Below, one piece after another: positions 1 to 7,939 of a stretch of 33,143 bases of DNA. Made by a program: the position numbers and the translations under genes. The stretch is from Paracoccaceae bacterium. Its GTDB lineage: Bacteria; Pseudomonadota; Alphaproteobacteria; Rhodobacterales; Rhodobacteraceae. Under the pieces are notes generated by a model. The model was given only the letters and a program-made list of their open reading frames with translations. It ran no database searches and was not told the DNA's origin. Positions within the stretch are counted from its first letter, which is position 1, and each line of letters starts with the position of its first letter. The DNA is taken from contig JAAEZB010000007.1 in the NCBI GenBank assembly GCA_018223085.1, positions 32,831-65,973 of the forward strand. The letters run 5' to 3'.

Positions 1-91
1 GTATTACGTCGGTATCGCGTCGGTGCGGGTTTGCATTTCTTTCCAGAAGGAAACGCATTGGGAAAATTTTAGAAGATTTTGCGGGCCCGGC

Positions 92-898
92 TTAGCGCAG
101 CAAGTTGGGGCGCAGCTTGATCGGGCGGCGCACGTCCGAGGGCAGGTGCCGGTTAAGGTGCCGGTTGGCAAGGCCGAACAGGCCGACAATGCAGAGCGTC
201 AGGAGGATGAAATAGCCTGCAAGGATCGGGTAGGGCACGAAGGGGTTGAACGTCTTGTCGGCGAAGTAATTCGCGTAATAGAGCGCATCGCCTTTTTGCT
301 TCCAGGCCGGGAAGCCGGAGAAATAGACCAGCGTTGTGGCATGAAAGAGGAAGATCGCCTCGTTGGTGTAGGCGGGCCACGCGAGGCGCAGCATGGTTGG
401 GAAGGTGATGCGGCGAAAGCGCGCCCAGCCCGACATGCCATAGGCATCGGCGGCTTCGAGGTCGCCCTTGGGGATCGACAGGAGCGCACCATAGAAAATC
501 TCGCCGGAATAGGCGGCAGTATTGAAGAACAGCACCACCAGCGCCCCGAGCCAGGCCGAGGTCAGCGGCGAGAAGAAGGGGATGACCTGTTTCAGAGAGA
601 GGAACAGGAAATAGGCAAAGAAGAATTGGATAAAGAGGGGTGAGCCGCGGAAGACGAAGATGAACCATTCCGCCGGTTTGCGAATCCAGCGCGAGGACGA
701 GGATTTGCCCACGGCGAGCGCAGTGGCAAAGAAGAACCCGGCCAGAAGCGCCAGCGCGCCGAAATAGATATTCCACAGCATGCCCGAGCCAATCAGGGTA
801 AACTGTTGGCAGAGGGTGAAGTCCTCTTTTGGCAGGAGGCGTTCGCCGATGCCGATAGAGCGCAACCCGTAGTCGGCGATGGTATCCCAACAGCTCAT
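92..898 (-). CDS. Polar amino acid ABC transporter permease (HisM/ArtM-like)
   Basis: Inner-membrane permease of a basic/polar amino acid ABC importer, 268 residues. Several hydrophobic segments are visible from about residue 38 onward, with a BPD_transp_1 domain. The EAA loop that docks the ATPase is clear in the last third (E-A-A-D-A-Y-G-M-S-G followed by R-I-T-F-P). The ATG at 898 overlaps the stop of the upstream permease by 4 bases (ATGA), so the two halves are probably translationally coupled and form a heterodimer. It is the last gene of the operon ATPase, binding protein, permease, permease. Substrate cannot be read from sequence; HisJ/LAO-like features of the binding protein suggest a basic or polar amino acid. 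The 91 bases beyond the stop reach the window edge and show no convincing terminator. Confidence 0.9.
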   Translation of the reverse strand: MSCWDTIADYGLRSIGIGERLLPKEDFTLCQQFTLIGSGMLWNIYFGALALLAGFFFATALAVGKSSSSRWIRKPAEWFIFVFRGSPLFIQFFFAYFLFLSLKQVIPFFSPLTSAWLGALVVLFFNTAAYSGEIFYGALLSIPKGDLEAADAYGMSGWARFRRITFPTMLRLAWPAYTNEAIFLFHATTLVYFSGFPAWKQKGDALYYANYFADKTFNPFVPYPILAGYFILLTLCIVGLFGLANRHLNRHLPSDVRRPIKLRPNLLR

Positions 899-1779
899 GC
901 GGCAGCCTTTCTCTGGGCTTCGCCAGCGGCGGTGGCCTGTCCGTGGGTGAGGCGCTTCATGATCCGGTCAAGCACCACTTCGGAGACTTTGGTAAAGGCG
1001 AGGTAGAAGACGAGGAGCGCGAAGAAATACCACATGCGCCAGTCGCCATGGGGGTAGTCGGTAAAACGGGCGTTCTTGGTGCCGCCGAGTTCACGGGCCC
1101 AGTAGACGATATCCTCGACCCCGAGGAGAAAGAGCAGGGGCGTGGCCTTGATGAGGACCATCCAGAGGTTGGAGAGTCCGGGCAGGGCATAGACCCACAT
1201 TTGCGGCACCATGATGCGCCAGAAGGCCTGACGGTGGGACATGCCATAGGCCTCGGCGGTTTCCATCTGGGCGCGGGGGACGGCGCGCATGGCACCGAAA
1301 AGGACGTTGGCGGCAAAGGCGCCGAAGACGATGGCGAAGGTCAGTACGGCGAGGAAGAAACCATAGGTTTCATGCACCCATTGCGGCGAGGAGGACAGCG
1401 GCAGCTTGGCCGCGTCGCAGACCACAAAGTCATTGCCCTGTCGGATCGGTTGATCCCAGTCGGAGCAGAGGAGTTTGTGGCGCATCCACTCAAAGCCCTG
1501 ATCGAGGGCGATGACGAAAAACAGGAAGAAGGCAATATCGGGCACGCCACGCACGATCGCGGTATAGCCCTTGCCGAGCCAACGCAGCGGCGCAATGCGC
1601 GAACGCGCGGAGGCTGCTCCGGCAAAGCCGAAGAGAAGCGCGACAGGGGCGGTAATGGCCAGAAGGACAAGCACGGTTACCACCGAGATATAGAGGCCCA
1701 TATGTTTGCCCGTGGTCAGGTAGCAGCTAAGCCACGTGAGCCCGTCGAGCGTAGATGGATCTGCGCAGTAGGAAAACAT
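895..1779 (-). CDS. Polar amino acid ABC transporter permease (HisQ/ArtQ-like)
   Basis: Second inner-membrane permease of the amino acid importer, 294 residues. It has BPD_transp_1 architecture with an EAA loop (E-T-A-E-A-Y-G-M-S, then R-I-M-V-P-Q-M). It carries an insertion between membrane segments with C-S-D-W and V-V-C-D stretches, probably a periplasmic loop, which makes it longer than the classical 228-residue HisQ. The ATG at 1779 lies 84 bases after the stop of the binding-protein gene, and that gap contains a strong hairpin with a U-run. The C-terminus is Ala/Gln-rich and overlaps the start of the next permease by 4 bases. Family assignment is firm; substrate is inferred only. Confidence 0.9.
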   Translation of the reverse strand: MFSYCADPSTLDGLTWLSCYLTTGKHMGLYISVVTVLVLLAITAPVALLFGFAGAASARSRIAPLRWLGKGYTAIVRGVPDIAFFLFFVIALDQGFEWMRHKLLCSDWDQPIRQGNDFVVCDAAKLPLSSSPQWVHETYGFFLAVLTFAIVFGAFAANVLFGAMRAVPRAQMETAEAYGMSHRQAFWRIMVPQMWVYALPGLSNLWMVLIKATPLLFLLGVEDIVYWARELGGTKNARFTDYPHGDWRMWYFFALLVFYLAFTKVSEVVLDRIMKRLTHGQATAAGEAQRKAAA

Positions 1780-1808
1780 GCTTGGGTCGGTCCGGTCCTG
1801 TCGGTGAC

Positions 1809-1841
1809 AAAAGGGTCCGCAGCCACAAGGGCCACGGACCC
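1809..1841 (-). terminator. Intra-operon hairpin with U-run after the binding-protein gene
   Basis: On the minus strand the segment forms a 12-pair stem, GGGTCCGTGGCC against GGCTGCGGACCC, with two G-U wobbles and the loop CTTGT. It is followed at once by TTTT (plus-strand AAAA at 1809-1812). It sits between the binding-protein stop (1864) and the permease start (1779). This is the form of an intrinsic terminator, so it probably acts as a partial terminator or 3' stabiliser that gives more binding protein than permease. Confidence 0.75.
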
Positions 1842-1863
1842 GGAAATCCCTAGAGGGACGAGA

Positions 1864-2586
1864 TTACCACTGGGAAGCGACTTCCCATTTGGCGATCATG
1901 GCGTTCAGCGTGCCATCGTCTTTCATCGACTGGATGGCTGCGTCGAACTTGGCTTTGAGCTCCTGATCGGATTCGCGCACACCCATGCCAACGCCGCCAC
2001 CGATCTGTTCCATGCGTTCGAGCATGACGAGGCCGTCCTGGCCAACGACGGTGTCGAGGAAGCTTTTGTCGGCGAGAACCGCGTCTGCTTCGCCGTTTTT
2101 GACGGCGGCGACGGTTTCGTCGGGGGTTGCGAATTCAACGAGGGTCCAGCCTTTTTCGGCGATGAAGCCCGCCTGAATGGTGGTTGCCTGAGCCGCGATC
2201 ACGCCGCCTTCGACATCCACGTCAGCCGACATTGCGGCATAAGCCGAGGGATCCGGCGGAGTGTAAGCTTGGGTGAAGTCGATGACTTCATCGCGCTCGG
2301 CGGTGATCGACATACCGGCGATGATGGTGTCGTAGTTGCCCGAGACGAGGTTCGGAATGATCGAATCCCAGTCGTTCTTGACCCATTCGCAGGTCAGGCT
2401 GGCGCGTTTGCAGAGCTCGTCGCCGAGTTCACGCTCAAAGCCGTCGATTTCGCCAGCGTCGTTGACGAAGTTCCACGGTGCGTAGGCGCCTTCGGTGCCC
2501 ATGCGCACGGTCTTGCCGTGGCCGTCCGCTGCGGCGATGCCCGCAGTCAGCGCCAGTGCGGCGGTGGTCAGGATCAGTTTTTTCAT
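1864..2586 (-). CDS. Periplasmic amino acid-binding protein (HisJ/LAO-like)
   Basis: Solute receptor for the amino acid ABC importer, 240 residues. The start at 2586 is chosen over an upstream in-frame start at 2736. It gives a classical Sec signal peptide (M-K-K-L-I-L-T-T then a hydrophobic run, cleavage near A-A-A-D at about residue 20), and GGGAG lies just upstream. The mature part shows the SBP_bac_3 pattern: G-T-E-G-A-Y-A-P-W-N-F near the N-terminus, G-F-E-R-E-L, then D-T-I-I-A-G-M-S-I-T and E-R-D-E-V-I-D-F-T. That resembles the HisJ/LAO/ArgT family, hence a preference for basic or polar amino acids, although the exact ligand is inferred. It lies 25 bases after the ATPase gene. Confidence 0.9.
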   Translation of the reverse strand: MKKLILTTAALALTAGIAAADGHGKTVRMGTEGAYAPWNFVNDAGEIDGFERELGDELCKRASLTCEWVKNDWDSIIPNLVSGNYDTIIAGMSITAERDEVIDFTQAYTPPDPSAYAAMSADVDVEGGVIAAQATTIQAGFIAEKGWTLVEFATPDETVAAVKNGEADAVLADKSFLDTVVGQDGLVMLERMEQIGGGVGMGVRESDQELKAKFDAAIQSMKDDGTLNAMIAKWEVASQW

Positions 2587-2611
2587 GATTTCACTCCCGT
2601 TTGGTTGGTCA

Positions 2612-3403
2612 TTAATGGGCCGTTGCGGAGAGGAATCCGCGCAGGCGTTCTGTCTTGGGGTTTGCGAACAATTCGTCCGGTGCCCCTTCTTCTTCGATTT
2701 TGCCCTGATGCAGGAACACGACGTGATCCGAGACATCCTGAGCCATTTTCATGTCATGGGTGACGATCATCATGGTGCGCCCTTCCGTGGCGAGATCCTT
2801 GATGACGCGGATCACCTCTTGCTCCAGCTCGGGGTCGAGCGCGGAGGTCGGTTCGTCAAACAAAAGCGCCTCGGGTTCCATGCAAAGGGCGCGGGCGATG
2901 GCGGCGCGTTGTTGCTGGCCGCCGGAAAGCTGGGCCGGGTAGACATCGCATTTGTCGCCAATGCCGACTTTGTCGAGGTAATGGCGGGCGGATTTTTCGA
3001 CCTCGGCGCGGTCGCGGCCAAGCACGGTCAGCGGCGCTTCCATGACGTTTTGCAGAATGGTCATATGAGCCCAGAGGTTGAATTGCTGGAACACCATGGA
3101 AAGATTGGTGCGGATGCGCAGAACCTGTTTGGGATCGGCCGGGTGGCGGCCATGGCCTGTGCCTTTCCAGCTCACGGGTTCGCCCTTGAAGAGGATTTCG
3201 CCCTGCTGACTATCCTCAAGCAGATTGGCGCAGCGCAGGATGGTTGACTTGCCCGACCCGGAAGAGCCGATCAGCGAGACCACGTCGCCGCGATGGGCCA
3301 TGATGTCGACGCCCTTGATGACCTCAAGCTCGCCATAGGCTTTGTGCAGGTCGCGAATTTCGAGAACGGGGGTGTCGTCAGGCAAGGGCAGAACCGCTTT
3401 CAA
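2612..3403 (-). CDS. Amino acid ABC transporter ATP-binding protein (HisP/GlnQ-like)
   Basis: Cytoplasmic ATPase energising the importer, 263 residues. Walker [10 protein letters not shown] is at residues 46-54, the Q-loop at about 106, signature L-S-G-G-Q at 159-163, Walker B L-L-F-D-E-P at 180-185 and the switch His at 216. The length is normal for the HisP family. The first available start is a TTG at 3403, because an in-frame TAG sits two codons upstream. No good Shine-Dalgarno sequence precedes it, so initiation may be weak, leaderless, or slightly downstream. A possible but poor minus-strand promoter (TTGCAA at 3445-3450, TATTGT at 3420-3425) would give a very short leader. First gene of the operon. 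Confidence 0.9.
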   Translation of the reverse strand: MKAVLPLPDDTPVLEIRDLHKAYGELEVIKGVDIMAHRGDVVSLIGSSGSGKSTILRCANLLEDSQQGEILFKGEPVSWKGTGHGRHPADPKQVLRIRTNLSMVFQQFNLWAHMTILQNVMEAPLTVLGRDRAEVEKSARHYLDKVGIGDKCDVYPAQLSGGQQQRAAIARALCMEPEALLFDEPTSALDPELEQEVIRVIKDLATEGRTMMIVTHDMKMAQDVSDHVVFLHQGKIEEEGAPDELFANPKTERLRGFLSATAH

Positions 3404-3511
3404 TGGCTATATCAGGGCCACAATAGGACGGAAAAAACGGGCGATTGCAATGCGCAAAACGGCTGACGCAGGGGGAATTGCGGCGAAATGGGCGTTCGAG
3501 CGCGCGAATGG

Positions 3512-4246
3512 TCAGGGCGTGGGCGGGATCGGCACGGCGAGATAGGCCGATGCGGGCAGGTGGCAGATGCCGTGCAGGCAGAGGGTTTCGCGGTCCTCTG
3601 AGGAGAGGTCGGCGATGGCATCTTCGAGTGCAGAGGCGAGGGCCTCTGCATCGCCTGATGCGTTGGTGATATAGGGCAGGGCCGGGGTTGGCGCGGTGCG
3701 TGTCACCTCGGCGAGATCGGAGGCGAAGGCGTCGTAGCGGCGGATCAACTCCCATGTCACGGCGTCGAGCGCGGCGAACCGGGCGGCCCCGGTGGCCACA
3801 GATTCGGCGGACGCGCGATGGCCGCCGGTTCGCAAAAGCGCAGCAGGTGTAAGGTCAAGGGCCGCCAGATGGGCATGGGGCGCGGCCCAACCGGATTGCG
3901 ACAGCCCATCATTATAGGCAAGCGTGCCGGTGCAGAGGGTTTCGAGCGTTGCGTCTGCATCGTCGCGGTGGGCGACGATTACGCTATTGTAATGGCCGGG
4001 GGGGCAGTCGGGCAGGGCATGTTCGGGGGTGCCGATAAGGCGGACCTTATCATGCAGGCGGGCCCGGAAAGGCAGGCCGCAGGTTTGCGACAAGAGAAGA
4101 TCGGGCGAGAGCCAGGTTTCCATAAAATCGCAATCGCGGCAGAGTTTCTCTGGGCCGGCCCCAAGGCGCGCACGGATACCGGCCCAGAGCCGATCATTGG
4201 CCGCGGCGGTTTCGGGACGGTCATACATGCCGAGGAGGGCGATCAT
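3512..4246 (-). CDS. PhnD-like (phosphonate-binding-type) protein without signal peptide
   Basis: A 244-residue protein resembling the PhnD/SsuA-like periplasmic binding fold (PF12974 type). Visible features are the N-terminal M-I-A-L-L-G-M-Y-D, a central H-Y-N-S-V-I-V with L-A-Y-N-D-G-L-S-Q-S-G, and G-G-H-R-A-S followed by D-A-V-T-W-E. These match the ligand-lobe pattern of phosphate/phosphonate receptors. No signal peptide or lipobox is visible, so it may be cytoplasmic, unlike true transport receptors. The start at 4246 overlaps the TerB-like stop by 4 bases (ATGA); an upstream in-frame start at 4375 would lie inside that gene. Seven Cys residues occur, including C-R-D-C. Family call is moderate, function unknown. 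Confidence 0.6.
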   Translation of the reverse strand: MIALLGMYDRPETAAANDRLWAGIRARLGAGPEKLCRDCDFMETWLSPDLLLSQTCGLPFRARLHDKVRLIGTPEHALPDCPPGHYNSVIVAHRDDADATLETLCTGTLAYNDGLSQSGWAAPHAHLAALDLTPAALLRTGGHRASAESVATGAARFAALDAVTWELIRRYDAFASDLAEVTRTAPTPALPYITNASGDAEALASALEDAIADLSSEDRETLCLHGICHLPASAYLAVPIPPTP

Positions 4247-4683
4247 GCCTCGGGTGTCACCCGTTGGCGGGCCAGAGCCGAATCGCGGTCGTTGACACCA
4301 AGGAGGTTCGACGCGAGCCGCACCAGTGCATCTTCTTCGGCGTCGCGGATGCCATCGGCGAGCACGACTTTCCAAAGTGCCTCGATCACGCCGATACGGT
4401 CTTCATAGGCCACGGCGTCTTTGATGGCGCGGGTGAAGCGCACGGTATCGGGGGCACCGGCCTCGACCTCTTCGGCCTCTTTGCGCAGGGCCGCGGCCTC
4501 AAAAGGCGACAGGTCATAGCGTTCACGCAGCACGCGGTCGATCTGGTCGGCCTCTTCATGGGCATATTCGCCATCGGCCAGCGCGATACGCACAAGAAGC
4601 GCCGTCAGGGCGAGGCGGGCGTCATCGTCAGAGACGTTTTCGGGGTTGGCCTGTGTCAGGCGTTTGAAGAATTCTGCAAGCAT
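4243..4683 (-). CDS. TerB-family protein, copy 1
   Basis: A 146-residue all-helical TerB-like protein, probably cytoplasmic. Two acidic TerB signatures are visible: A-D-G-E-Y-A-H-E-E at about residues 36-44, and A-D-G-I-R-D-A-E-E-D in the second half, the repeat pattern thought to bind divalent metal in TerB folds. Despite the family name, no other tellurite-resistance gene (terC, terD, terZ) is nearby, so a resistance role is not supported. It follows a second TerB-like gene by 44 bases. The ATG at 4683 lacks a good Shine-Dalgarno; the nearest AGGAGA is about 40 bases upstream, which may mean weak translation. Confidence 0.85.
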   Translation of the reverse strand: MLAEFFKRLTQANPENVSDDDARLALTALLVRIALADGEYAHEEADQIDRVLRERYDLSPFEAAALRKEAEEVEAGAPDTVRFTRAIKDAVAYEDRIGVIEALWKVVLADGIRDAEEDALVRLASNLLGVNDRDSALARQRVTPEA

Positions 4684-4727
4684 GGTGTCGATTTACGCGC
4701 CGCACCGCAGGGGTGCAAGGCATCTCC

Positions 4728-5147
4728 TCAAAGCGTGATGCGGTCCTCGGGTTTGATCCCGAGCATGTCTTCGATTTCGAGCACGGCATCTTCCTCGGCC
4801 TTTACGTGTACGCCATCGGCAATCACCACACGGCGAAAGGCAGGTAGGATCGAGAGGCGGTGAGCGTAGTCGATATTCTGGCGGATGAGGAGGGCGAAAT
4901 CGGGGGTGCCGGGGGCTTGGGCCTCAAGTTTCTCGCAGGTGGCGCGCATCTTGGCGGCCTCGACAGCGTTGAGGGCAAAGCTCTCCTGAAGGATGTGGTC
5001 GATCTCGGAGATTTCCTGAATGTGGTAATGCGAATCGGATTTGGCGATCCGCACCAGAAGTGCGCCAAGGGCGAGATGTTCATCCGGTTCGGGCAGCGGC
5101 GGGGTTGCCGGTTTGCCCATAAGGCGTTTTTTCAGGTTCTCAAACAT
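4728..5147 (-). CDS. TerB-family protein, copy 2 (first acidic site degenerate)
   Basis: A 139-residue paralogue of the neighbouring TerB-like protein, with the same helical layout. The second acidic signature is intact (I-A-D-G-V-H-V-K-A-E-E-D). The first reads K-S-D-S-H-Y-H-I-Q-E instead of A-D-G-E-Y-A-H-E-E, so the Gly and one acidic side chain are lost and His residues appear. This suggests divergent metal preference or a purely structural role after tandem duplication. The ATG at 5147 overlaps the DUF1330 stop by one base (TGATG), so translational coupling is likely. Cytoplasmic; exact function unknown. Confidence 0.82.
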   Translation of the reverse strand: MFENLKKRLMGKPATPPLPEPDEHLALGALLVRIAKSDSHYHIQEISEIDHILQESFALNAVEAAKMRATCEKLEAQAPGTPDFALLIRQNIDYAHRLSILPAFRRVVIADGVHVKAEEDAVLEIEDMLGIKPEDRITL

Positions 5148-5440
5148 CAGGCGTCATACCCTTCCACAATCACAAGTTCACCGGTGCTTACCGGGTCGCG
5201 AAGGGCTTTCGCGGCCTGATAGCCAGATGAATGGTAGCAATCGAGCGCGGCCTTGTAAGAGGGAAATTCGATGACAACGTTGCGCGAGCGGGCCTCGCCC
5301 TCGACCGCCTCAAAGGGGCCGCCCCGAACGAGAAAGCGCGCGCCGTATTCGGCAAAGGGGGCGGCATTGGCCGCGACATAGGTTTTGTAGGTGTCGATGT
5401 CTTGAACGTCGATGCGTCCGATCCAGTAGCCTTTGGCCAT
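5147..5440 (-). CDS. DUF1330 domain protein
   Basis: A 97-residue DUF1330-type protein with ferredoxin-like (dimeric alpha-beta barrel) sequence features: K-G-Y-W-I-G-R-I-D-V near the N-terminus, Y-G-A-R-F-L-V-R-G-G in the middle, V-V-I-E-F-P-S-Y-K-A-A and a Y-H-S-S-G-Y-Q tail. Biochemical role of the family is not established. The start at 5440 is preferred over 5509 because GAAGGGAG lies 7 bases upstream. The spacer between that site and the ATG is a run of seven C (plus-strand G at 5441-5447). First gene of a tightly packed unit with the two TerB-like genes and the PhnD-like gene. Confidence 0.85.
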   Translation of the reverse strand: MAKGYWIGRIDVQDIDTYKTYVAANAAPFAEYGARFLVRGGPFEAVEGEARSRNVVIEFPSYKAALDCYHSSGYQAAKALRDPVSTGELVIVEGYDA

Positions 5441-5564
5441 GGGGGGGCTCCCTTCGGGTCTTAAAAAGCAATTAAGTCTTGAGGCAATCTGGAAGAGGAT
5501 GCGGCGCATGGCAATCCCTCCCGCGTGTGAATGATCGCGGGGGAGCTGAATAGCGACGGGAGAA

Positions 5565-5608
5565 GGGGAAAAGAAAGGGGCCGGGCCGCATGAGACGCGG
5601 CCCGGCCC
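5565..5608 (-). terminator. Intrinsic terminator of pyrG
   Basis: Perfect 12-bp inverted repeat GGGCCGGGCCGC (5578-5589) and GCGGCCCGGCCC (5597-5608) with a 7-base loop. On the minus strand it is followed by CTTTCTTTTCC. It starts 8 bases past the pyrG stop. Confidence 0.88.
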
Positions 5609-5616
5609 GGTTGCGC

Positions 5617-7260
5617 TTAGACGAGGCGCGAATTGTCTTTGGCGGCGCGGATGAAATCCTTGAACAGCGGATGCGGATCAAAGGGTTTCGATTTCAGTTC
5701 CGGGTGGAACTGCACGCCGATGAACCACGGGTGGTCCTGCCATTCGACGATTTCGGGCAGGCGGCCGTCGGGGCTCATGCCGGAGAACTTGAGGCCGACC
5801 TCTTCGAGCTTGTCACGATAGGTCGTGTCAACCTCGTAGCGGTGGCGGTGGCGTTCCTCAATGGCGGTGGTGCCGTAGACGTCGGCGACCTTGGAGCCGT
5901 CGGCAAGCACGGCGTCATAAGCGCCGAGGCGCATGGTGCCGCCCTTGGCGTCGTCATGTTTGCGGGTCACTTTGGCGTTGCCCTGCACCCATTCCTTGAG
6001 GTGGTACACGACGGGTTCAAAACGCTTTTTCCCGGCTTCGTGGTCGAATTCTTCGGAGCCTGCGGTCTCAATTCCGGCCATGTTGCGGGCGGCCTCAATG
6101 ACGGCCATTTGCATGCCGAGGCAGATGCCAAGGTAGGGCACCTTGCGTTCACGGGCGAATTGCGCCGCTTTGATCTTGCCCTCGGTGCCGCGTTCGCCAA
6201 AGCCGCCGGGGACGAGGATGGCGTCATAGCCTTCGAGATAGGGGGCGGCGTCTTTCTTGTCGAAGACCTCGGCATCGACCCAGTTCACATTGACCTTGAC
6301 GCGGTTGTGCATGCCGCCATGCACCAGCGCCTCTTTGATCGACTTATAGGCGTCTTCGAGTTGGGTATATTTGCCGACGATGGCGATGCTGACTTCGCCA
6401 TCGGTATTGTAGATGCGATCGTTGACGTCTTCCCAGGTGCGCAGGTCGGGTTTCGGCGCGGGCGCGATGTCAAACGCGTCGAGCACGGCCTGATCGAGTC
6501 CTTCGCGATGATAGGCAAGGGGGGCTTCGTAGATCGATTTGAGATCATAGGCGGCGACGACGTGTTCTTTGCGCACGTTGCAGAAGAGGGCGATCTTCTC
6601 ACGTTCTTTATCGGGGATCGGCTGTTCAGAGCGGCAGACGAGGATGTCGGGCGCGATGCCGATGGATTGCAGTTCCTTCACCGAGTGCTGGGTCGGTTTG
6701 GTCTTGAGTTCGCCGGAAGCGGCGAGCCATGGCAGCAGGGTCAGGTGCATGAAGATGCACTGGCCGCGCGGTTTGTCATGGGAAAACTGGCGGATGGCTT
6801 CGAAGAAGGGCAGGCCTTCGATGTCGCCGACGGTGCCGCCGATTTCGCAGAGCATGAAATCGACCTCGTCATCACCGATATTGATGAAGTCCTTGATTTC
6901 ATTGGTGACGTGGGGAACGACCTGAATCGTTTTGCCCAAGTAATCCCCACGGCGTTCTTTTTCGAGCACGTTGGAATAGATGCGCCCCGAAGACACGGAA
7001 TCGGTCATCCGGGCGGGCACGCCGGTAAAGCGTTCGTAATGGCCAAGGTCGAGATCGGTTTCGGCGCCATCATCGGTCACGAAGACCTCGCCATGTTCGA
7101 ACGGCGACATAGTGCCGGGGTCCACGTTCAGGTAGGGGTCGAGTTTGCGCAGGCGTACTGTGTAGCCGCGTGCTTGCAAAAGCGCACCAAGCGCGGCCGA
7201 GGCAAGACCCTTGCCCAGAGACGAGACAACACCACCGGTGATGAAAATATACCTTGCCAT
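5617..7260 (-). CDS. pyrG: CTP synthase
   Basis: CTP synthase (glutamine-hydrolysing), 547 residues, converting UTP to CTP in the last step of pyrimidine nucleotide synthesis; cytoplasmic tetramer. The N-terminal synthetase domain opens with the P-loop region [11 protein letters not shown] and includes [12 protein letters not shown]. The C-terminal class I glutaminase domain shows the nucleophile Cys380 in G-I-C-L-G-M-Q and the His519/Glu521 pair in F-H-P-E. The start at 7260 is fixed by the conserved [10 protein letters not shown]; the 36-residue upstream extension is unlike the family. GGGAG lies about 11 bases upstream. It has its own candidate promoter at 7350-7379 and a strong terminator. 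Confidence 0.98.
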   Translation of the reverse strand: MARYIFITGGVVSSLGKGLASAALGALLQARGYTVRLRKLDPYLNVDPGTMSPFEHGEVFVTDDGAETDLDLGHYERFTGVPARMTDSVSSGRIYSNVLEKERRGDYLGKTIQVVPHVTNEIKDFINIGDDEVDFMLCEIGGTVGDIEGLPFFEAIRQFSHDKPRGQCIFMHLTLLPWLAASGELKTKPTQHSVKELQSIGIAPDILVCRSEQPIPDKEREKIALFCNVRKEHVVAAYDLKSIYEAPLAYHREGLDQAVLDAFDIAPAPKPDLRTWEDVNDRIYNTDGEVSIAIVGKYTQLEDAYKSIKEALVHGGMHNRVKVNVNWVDAEVFDKKDAAPYLEGYDAILVPGGFGERGTEGKIKAAQFARERKVPYLGICLGMQMAVIEAARNMAGIETAGSEEFDHEAGKKRFEPVVYHLKEWVQGNAKVTRKHDDAKGGTMRLGAYDAVLADGSKVADVYGTTAIEERHRHRYEVDTTYRDKLEEVGLKFSGMSPDGRLPEIVEWQDHPWFIGVQFHPELKSKPFDPHPLFKDFIRAAKDNSRLV

Positions 7261-7349
7261 GGATCGGCGACTCCCGTGAATTTCAGACTTCTTGAGGTGC
7301 CCACGACGAAGAATTCCAAACAGAATCTGTCGCAGCATCACGGGACTTA

Positions 7350-7379
7350 AGTGTATCAGGATTCGCACTGGCTTGGCAA
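7350..7379 (-). promoter_or_regulatory. Candidate pyrG promoter
   Basis: On the minus strand, TTGCCA (plus 7374-7379) matches the -35 consensus at 5 of 6 positions and TACACT (plus 7350-7355) matches the -10 at 4 of 6, with an 18-base spacer. It lies about 90 bases upstream of the pyrG ATG and downstream of secG. Sequence match only. Confidence 0.45.
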
Positions 7380-7435
7380 CCGAGCCGCAAGATGCTGTTG
7401 CGCTTCGGATGAATTAATCAACCAGTGGTGGGGAA

Positions 7436-7453
7436 GGGCGCGCGGGCGCGCCC
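7436..7453 (-). terminator. GC hairpin after secG
   Basis: Inverted repeat GGGCGCG (7436-7442) and CGCGCCC (7447-7453) with a 4-base loop, 27 bases past the secG stop. On the minus strand it is followed only by TTCCCC, so it is a weak or Rho-assisted terminator, or simply a 3' stabiliser. Confidence 0.45.
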
Positions 7454-7479
7454 AAGAGAACCGGGGTGTTGGAGGCCGA

Positions 7480-7845
7480 TCAGTCGGCGCGCGGCACCAG
7501 CGGCGCGTCGGCATCTGCGCCACTTGGCGGCAGGAGCGTATCTGTGGCCGGAGCCTCTTCGACCTCTTCCACCGCTGCGGGTTGATCGCCAAGGCGGTCA
7601 AGCACCGAGCTTCCGGCGGCGTTTTGGGCCGCGAGGATGGTGAGGGTAATCGATGTGGTGATAAAGCCAATCGCGAGAACCCAGGTCACCTTGCCGAGTG
7701 CGGTCGCCGCAGCGCGGCCCGAGACGGCACCGCCGCCACCGCCACCACCCATGCCAAGGCCACCGCCTTCCGAGCGTTGCATCAGCACGACGCCGATCAG
7801 CGCCAGAGCAAGGAGGAGATGGATGGTAAGGACGACGTTTTCCAT
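7480..7845 (-). CDS. secG: Preprotein translocase subunit SecG
   Basis: Small accessory subunit of the SecYEG translocon, 121 residues. Two membrane segments are visible: about residues 4-22, ending in V-L-M-Q-R-S-E-G, the SecG hallmark, and about 52-72. They are joined by a Gly-rich loop with eight consecutive Gly-like positions. The tail after residue 80 is acidic and Pro/Ala-rich, as in alphaproteobacterial SecG. The secG-pyrG order is common in this group. A candidate promoter on the minus strand is TTGCCC (plus 7902-7907), a 17-base spacer and TACATA (plus 7879-7884), placing secG in its own unit rather than with the upstream membrane protein. Confidence 0.95.
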   Translation of the reverse strand: MENVVLTIHLLLALALIGVVLMQRSEGGGLGMGGGGGGGAVSGRAAATALGKVTWVLAIGFITTSITLTILAAQNAAGSSVLDRLGDQPAAVEEVEEAPATDTLLPPSGADADAPLVPRAD

Positions 7846-7878
7846 GGGACCTGTCAGCGTTCGGTTGGTTCAGCGCGC

Positions 7879-7907
7879 TATGTAGGCAAGTTTGTCGCGC
7901 GGGGCAA
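7879..7907 (-). promoter_or_regulatory. Candidate secG promoter
   Basis: Minus-strand TTGCCC (plus 7902-7907), 17-base spacer, TACATA (plus 7879-7884), about 34 bases upstream of the secG ATG. The -10 is a poor match (3 of 6), so this is a weak prediction. Confidence 0.35.
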
Positions 7908-7939
7908 GCGGGTTTCCGAAAAGGAATAGCGCGGCGGGA

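Noticed and set aside
943-2763. A 606-codon open frame on plus, antisense to the amino acid transporter genes
   Set aside because: It lies opposite three clear ABC transporter genes. Its product shows no family pattern and is the usual result of high-GC codon bias on the reverse strand.
4243-5147. Reading the TerB genes as a tellurite-resistance island
   Set aside because: No terZ, terA, terC, terD or terE genes are present; the family name alone does not support resistance.
5590-7350. A 586-codon open frame on plus, antisense to pyrG
   Set aside because: Fully covered by the unmistakable CTP synthase; the translation has no recognisable motif.
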